Notes under the pieces: model-generated
What the model saw: only the letters and a program-made list of their open reading frames with translations
Database searches by the model: none
What the model was told of the DNA's origin: nothing
Assembly: GCA_050732935.1 (NCBI GenBank)
Contig: JBOHRW010000066.1
Location: 1 to 26,001 of the forward strand
DNA: 26,001 bases
Reading direction: 5' to 3'
Source of the DNA: DASRVA01 sp050732935
Lineage (GTDB): Bacteria; Gemmatimonadota; Gemmatimonadetes; JACCXV01; JAHWKZ01
Part shown: positions 23,358-26,001 of the stretch, piece after piece
Layout of the letters: each line of letters starts with the position of its first letter
Numbering within the stretch: position 1 is the stretch's first letter
Translations under genes and position numbers: made by a program

Positions 23358-24211
23358 ATTTCTCCCGTCCTCCTCTGTCTTTGCCCCGAATTGACCTTCA
23401 CCTCCCGTGTCCTCCGGAAGCGAAGAAGTGAATCCATCACCTCCCACTTTTTGTCGTATCGACCCGACCCATCGCGGCTACCGAGGTAGAATGGTCCGCG
23501 CCCAGGAGGTGCCAGTGTGCGCAGGTGATCAGCGATTGCGATTCCTCCGCCCGCCTCGAGGATGTAGCCCGTCCGCATCCAAGTGGATCTCGGTCGCCTT
23601 TCCAGCTCGCTCAGCAGAAGTCTGGGCTCAAGACGATCGCAGGCTTCACTAAGCCACTTGCCGATGTTCGGCCAATCCCGGAACGACTGTGGCTGTGCGC
23701 CGATCAAAGTGATCAGCGTCTCCATTCTCCACACCGGGAGACTTTGGATCTCAATGAAATCGAGCCTTCCCCACTGTCTCGTGACGCGGTACATCCTGAG
23801 AGCGTGTGGCACATTTTCCCCTGATGGGATCGCCAACACGTGCCTGGTCGGAACTCTTTGAGAGAGCCTATGAAGCCAGGCTGCAGAATCATAAGCTACT
23901 GCTACCGGAAGTCCCGGTCGTCTGGAAAGCGTCGCCTTGAGTTCAATGAATGGATCGCCCGATCCAATCGGTCCTGCCCTGGATGCTGGAGCGAACTCCC
24001 ACGCTCCTCGCGTACGAAGCGTAAGGAGCCATCCCTGACTCTGGAGCCGACTTGCGACCTGGCCCGGGTCCTGCTCGAGACCGGCGCGTTCGATCAGGCG
24101 CCCCAGCGTTTCCTTCGTAACAATCGCAGGGCGCTCCAATTCCAGTTCCTCGAGAACCGAAGCCAGGCTGGCTGGAATGCTGCGTGTCGTCATTGTCGTC
24201 TGGTGTCGCAT
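23354..24211 (-). CDS. abiEi: AbiEi antitoxin, winged-helix transcriptional repressor
   Basis: The 285-residue protein fits the AbiEi family: an N-terminal winged helix (about 20-80, SLASVLEELELERPAIVTKE...LLTLRTRGAWEFAP) and a C-terminal domain with AVAYDSAAWLHRLSQRVPTR and DKKWEVMDSLLRF. AbiEi binds inverted repeats in its own promoter and neutralises the toxin without direct contact, hence type IV. ATG 24211 lies only eight bases after a TATAAT and has no ribosome site, so a leaderless start is likely; ATG 24193 would be seven codons in. The operator half-sites overlap its first codons. It ends inside the CTGA junction with abiEii. Confidence 0.88.
   Translation of the reverse strand: MRHQTTMTTRSIPASLASVLEELELERPAIVTKETLGRLIERAGLEQDPGQVASRLQSQGWLLTLRTRGAWEFAPASRAGPIGSGDPFIELKATLSRRPGLPVAVAYDSAAWLHRLSQRVPTRHVLAIPSGENVPHALRMYRVTRQWGRLDFIEIQSLPVWRMETLITLIGAQPQSFRDWPNIGKWLSEACDRLEPRLLLSELERRPRSTWMRTGYILEAGGGIAIADHLRTLAPPGRGPFYLGSRDGSGRYDKKWEVMDSLLRFRRTREVKVNSGQRQRRTGEI
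23362..23374 (-). promoter_or_regulatory. Ribosome binding site for a CTG-started abiEii
   Basis: On the minus strand AGGAGG (23374-23369) and GGGAG (23366-23362) precede CTG 23357 by 11 and four bases. No ATG, GTG or TTG exists in frame between 23447 and this site. Confidence 0.5.
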
Positions 24212-24248
24212 TTCGATGTATTATAGCAGATACGACACAAAACGACAA
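24184..24248. promoter_or_regulatory. AbiEi operator: 18-bp inverted repeat bracketing the -10
   Basis: TTGTCGTCTGGTGTCGCA (24193-24210) and the reverse complement of TACGACACAAAACGACAA (24231-24248) agree at 15 of 18 bases. Each arm holds two half-sites, TTGTCGT and GTGTCG, ten bases apart (one helical turn). The 20-base centre contains the -10. A further GTGTCGT lies at 24184-24190, in the antitoxin coding start. Arrangement matches the repeats bound by known AbiEi repressors. Confidence 0.75.
24220..24248 (-). promoter_or_regulatory. Sigma-70 promoter of the abiE operon
   Basis: On the minus strand TTGTCG (24248-24243) and a perfect TATAAT (24225-24220) are separated by exactly 17 bases. 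Start of transcription is expected near 24212-24213, at or one base before ATG 24211. Confidence 0.75.
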
Positions 24249-24286
24249 TTGCGATGAGAGAGCTGAGACTATACTTGCATATAATA

Positions 24287-24303
24287 CTTCCGTATTCCGG
24301 AAG
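24287..24303. repeat. Small perfect hairpin downstream of the methyltransferase remnant
   Basis: CTTCCG (24287-24292) and CGGAAG (24298-24303) pair around TATTC. On the minus strand it lies 18 bases after the methyltransferase stop and upstream of the abiE promoter. It may be a weak terminator; the bases after it on the minus strand are AT-rich but not a T-tract. Confidence 0.4.
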
Positions 24304-24320
24304 GCCTATCCAACACCCCC

Positions 24321-25020
24321 TTACCCCTGTCGCCACACCATCGCGAAGCTGATCGGCTGGCCCAGGTATCTCCCCCACTTCGCGTCCTTCTTGAGCCAGA
24401 CCTCGTCGATCAGCCCCTCGTACCATCTCGAGCAGCGACCAGCCATGGCGCCGGGCGGCCTTCACGTGGTCGCTGAAGAGGTGGACGTAGCTCCGAATCG
24501 TGACGGGCTCGTCCGGCGCGCGGTCGAAGTGCGTGGGAACACCGGCCATCAGGAACTGGGGATGGAAGCCGACGATCACGAACGTGCCTCCCGACTTCGT
24601 CACGCGCGCGACCTCGCGGTACAGGGGCTCGAGGTCGGGCAGGTGCTCGTCCGCCAGGGATTGAATACAGAGATCGTACGCCCCGTCGGCGCAGCCCGTG
24701 TTCGCGACGTCCGCGATCCTGAGCGTGCGATAGAGGTCCCGCTTCAGCGCCCGCTCGAGCATCTCCGAGGTGAGGTCGACGCCGTCGATTTCGGCGGCGG
24801 AGCGCGCTCTCAGCCAGGCACCCATCCGCCCGGTCCCGCACGCCAGATCCAGCACCTCCTGAAGCGCTGAGCATTCGACCGATCACAACCGGTCGAGCAG
24901 GCGCAGGTCCATCTCCTCGTGCACCGTCTGATCGTACGTCCGCACCCATTCCCCGTAGCCTTCCCGCACGTCTACGATCGGGTACCTGCGCTTGTCGTAG
25001 ATGACGTGGTCCATCGGCAT
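24321..25020 (-). pseudogene. Class I SAM-dependent methyltransferase, broken by an in-frame stop and a frameshift
   Basis: The full product would be about 232 residues, beginning MPMDHVIYDKRRYPIVDV at ATG 25020. An in-frame TGA at 24883-24885 (codon 46; one C-to-T change from CGA) interrupts it just before the SAM motif I LDLACGTGRMGAWL. ATTSE...motifs follow: GVDLTSEML, YDLCIQSLADEHLPDLEPLY and GGTFVIVGFHPQFLMAG. After LLEM the frame must skip one base (GG at 24423-24424) to give YEGLIDEVWLKKDAKWG and SFAMVWRQG, with stop 24321-24323. A shorter protein could start at GTG 24855, but it would lack the N-terminal region and have a wrong C-terminus. Two independent lesions make a functional gene unlikely. 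Confidence 0.8.
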
Positions 25021-25022
25021 CC

Positions 25023-25694
25023 TCAGCAGCAGCGGGCCCAGACGGGCACCAGCGTGTCCCGGGCGACGACGCTGTCGCCAACCAGAAGCTCGACCGCCAG
25101 CTCGATGGACAGGACCTCACGCTCGAAGTCGAGCCCCTGAATCTCGGTGAGCGGCACCACCCGACGGCCACCGCCTTCGGGCATCGTGAGGGACGCATCG
25201 CGTGACAGCTCCCGGAAGGTCGACGCCCCGGTGCAGCCGGACTCCTCCGGGTAGCAGCCGACGCAGCGCTCGTCGTCGGTCTCCTCGATCCGCGTCGCGA
25301 TGTGCAGGGTGTAGTTTGCCGTACCCGACGCGCTGACGACCGCGTACAGCTCCTTCGACGACTCCCAGGGCGGCACGGAGTCGACGGCCCCGCACGGCCC
25401 TTCGAGCCCCAGCGGGTCGAACCCCCCGTAGTACTCGGGGATGTCCTCGAACACCACGCAGGACGGCGTTTCCGACTCGCTCCACTCTGCGGCCTCGGCC
25501 GGGGTGACGAGCTCGATATCGGGACTGGTCGCGCTGCAGTGGTTCGCAAAGGCGACCTCCGCGGTGATGACGGCCGCCTCCATGGTGTCGCTTTCGGACC
25601 GGTTGGCTTCCCCCGCTCCGCCCTCGCCCGGCGATCCGCATCCGATAGCGACGAGGCAAAAGAGTCCGATGAGAAAGTTGCGTTGGGCCGTCAC
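25023..25694 (-). CDS. Cysteine-rich predicted lipoprotein
   Basis: The 223-residue product begins MTAQRNFLIGLFCLVAIGC, a lipoprotein signal with lipobox AIGC and acylated Cys19. The mature part has eight further cysteines, three of them in RCVGCYPEESGC and two at the very end (ARCC), suggesting disulfides or metal binding outside the cytoplasm. A Gly/Glu/Ser-rich linker follows the signal. No family is recognised. The start is GTG 25694, with only a weak ribosome site. The stop lies two bases before the methyltransferase start, so the two were once one unit. Confidence 0.75.
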   Translation of the reverse strand: MTAQRNFLIGLFCLVAIGCGSPGEGGAGEANRSESDTMEAAVITAEVAFANHCSATSPDIELVTPAEAAEWSESETPSCVVFEDIPEYYGGFDPLGLEGPCGAVDSVPPWESSKELYAVVSASGTANYTLHIATRIEETDDERCVGCYPEESGCTGASTFRELSRDASLTMPEGGGRRVVPLTEIQGLDFEREVLSIELAVELLVGDSVVARDTLVPVWARCC

Positions 25695-25767
25695 GGCTCA
25701 TCCCCGGGAAAATTCATCGCGATTCCGGCTCGATGATCTCGTAGATCCAAGATAGAGTCGCTATGAC

Positions 25768-25801
25768 GACCGGCCAGCCCCGGGTCCTCGACCGGCCGGT
25801 C
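25768..25801. repeat. GACCGGCC repeats with 12-bp palindrome
   Basis: GACCGGCC at 25768-25775 recurs inside a perfect palindrome GACCGGCCGGTC at 25790-25801. The first copy could also pair with GGCCGGTC (25794-25801) as a stem. It lies in the 169-base gap between two divergent genes, where an operator would be expected. Confidence 0.35.
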
Positions 25802-25863
25802 TGGCGACTCTGCGCATTGGAGACTTAGTGTGGTCCCGGACTTGGCCTGGAGAGAGCTCTCCG

Positions 25864-26001
25864 ATGGATAGTGGATTCGTGACTCAGAACACCGACGTGC
25901 GTGAGCGCCACGACCGGGATCGAGCCGACGGCGAGCGCCTGGTCGCGGCGCTGCGGCGGAAATGGCCGGAGAGGAATGTCATTACGGGGGGTCTCTTGGT
26001 C
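25864..26001 (+). CDS. Possible 5' end of an unknown gene, cut by the window edge
   Basis: From ATG 25864 the frame is open to the last base (46 codons), very charged at first (DVRERHDRDRADGERLVAAL), then RRKWPERNVITGG. GGAGAG lies upstream, but at a rather long distance. A GTG at 25879 is an alternative start. Nothing in it is recognisable. It would be divergent from the lipoprotein gene. Confidence 0.4.
   Translation, partial: MDSGFVTQNTDVRERHDRDRADGERLVAALRRKWPERNVITGGLLV

Noticed and set aside
24280..24285. TATAAT on the plus strand as a promoter
   Set aside because: No -35 at a suitable distance and no plus-strand gene downstream.
24883..24885. TGA in the methyltransferase as a selenocysteine codon
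   Set aside because: No catalytic cysteine is expected there, the position fits an arginine-to-stop change, and the gene has a second lesion.
1..26001. CRISPR array, insertion sequence or rRNA
   Set aside because: No regularly spaced repeats, transposase motifs or rRNA-like sequence seen.

Overview
The window looks like a chromosomal segment of a high-GC, free-living bacterium. Gene order (yqeY - mutS2 - dnaG - rpoD), a Minf_1886/TIGR04138-type protein, Lys-rich Shine-Dalgarno leaders, frequent GTG starts and ATGA/GTGA overlaps fit a Gemmatimonadota-, Eisenbacteria- or Acidobacteriota-like organism. That placement is an inference made without any search and is weak below the level of 'bacterium'. 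Nearly all genes from 2 kb onward lie on the minus strand, so operons are read from high to low coordinates.

Layout. (1) 1-2752 is an accessory stretch: a frame-broken winged-helix-like/transmembrane gene, a small membrane-anchored protein, a DUF3800 (RNase H-fold) protein, a strong hairpin, an AT-rich inverted repeat, and a lone phage-type HGG zinc protein (terminase small-subunit-like). It ends at the 3' side of a tRNA-Val gene. (2) 2753-3483 holds tRNA-Val(CAC), a small lipoprotein and a tRNA with anticodon CAU. (3) 3570-10162 is a macromolecular-synthesis locus: HIT protein, YqeY, MutS2, DnaG, RpoD, with a HAD phosphatase overlapping upstream. (4) 10883-11915 is a small cluster of zinc ribbon, Minf_1886 protein and Hsp20. 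(5) 12021-15346 carries leucine dehydrogenase, RpiB, SHMT and a truncated, frameshifted YigZ/IMPACT remnant, closed by a strong hairpin. (6) 15415-22326 is a long, translationally coupled acyl-CoA operon: B12-binding mutase subunit, acyl-CoA dehydrogenase, MBL hydrolase, geranylgeranyl-reductase-like flavoprotein, thiolase, 3-hydroxyacyl-CoA dehydrogenase and a second acyl-CoA dehydrogenase. (7) 22473-24248 is an AbiEi/AbiEii (type IV toxin-antitoxin, abortive infection) cassette, visibly more AT-rich than its neighbours. (8) 24321-26001 holds a doubly disrupted SAM methyltransferase, a cysteine-rich lipoprotein and the start of an unknown plus-strand gene.

How it fits together. Leucine dehydrogenase, the two acyl-CoA dehydrogenases, HBD, thiolase and the methylmalonyl-CoA-mutase-type B12 subunit point to branched-chain amino acid and fatty/organic acid catabolism. 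The informational genes form the conserved replication/transcription core. The most interesting parts are the AbiE control region and the accessory 5' stretch. In the AbiE region an 18-bp inverted repeat brackets a consensus -10, the antitoxin start appears leaderless, and the toxin seems to start at CTG inside a CTGA overlap. Three accessory genes each contain one or two single-base insertions at short homopolymers, while all core genes are intact. This is either real decay or residual sequencing error.
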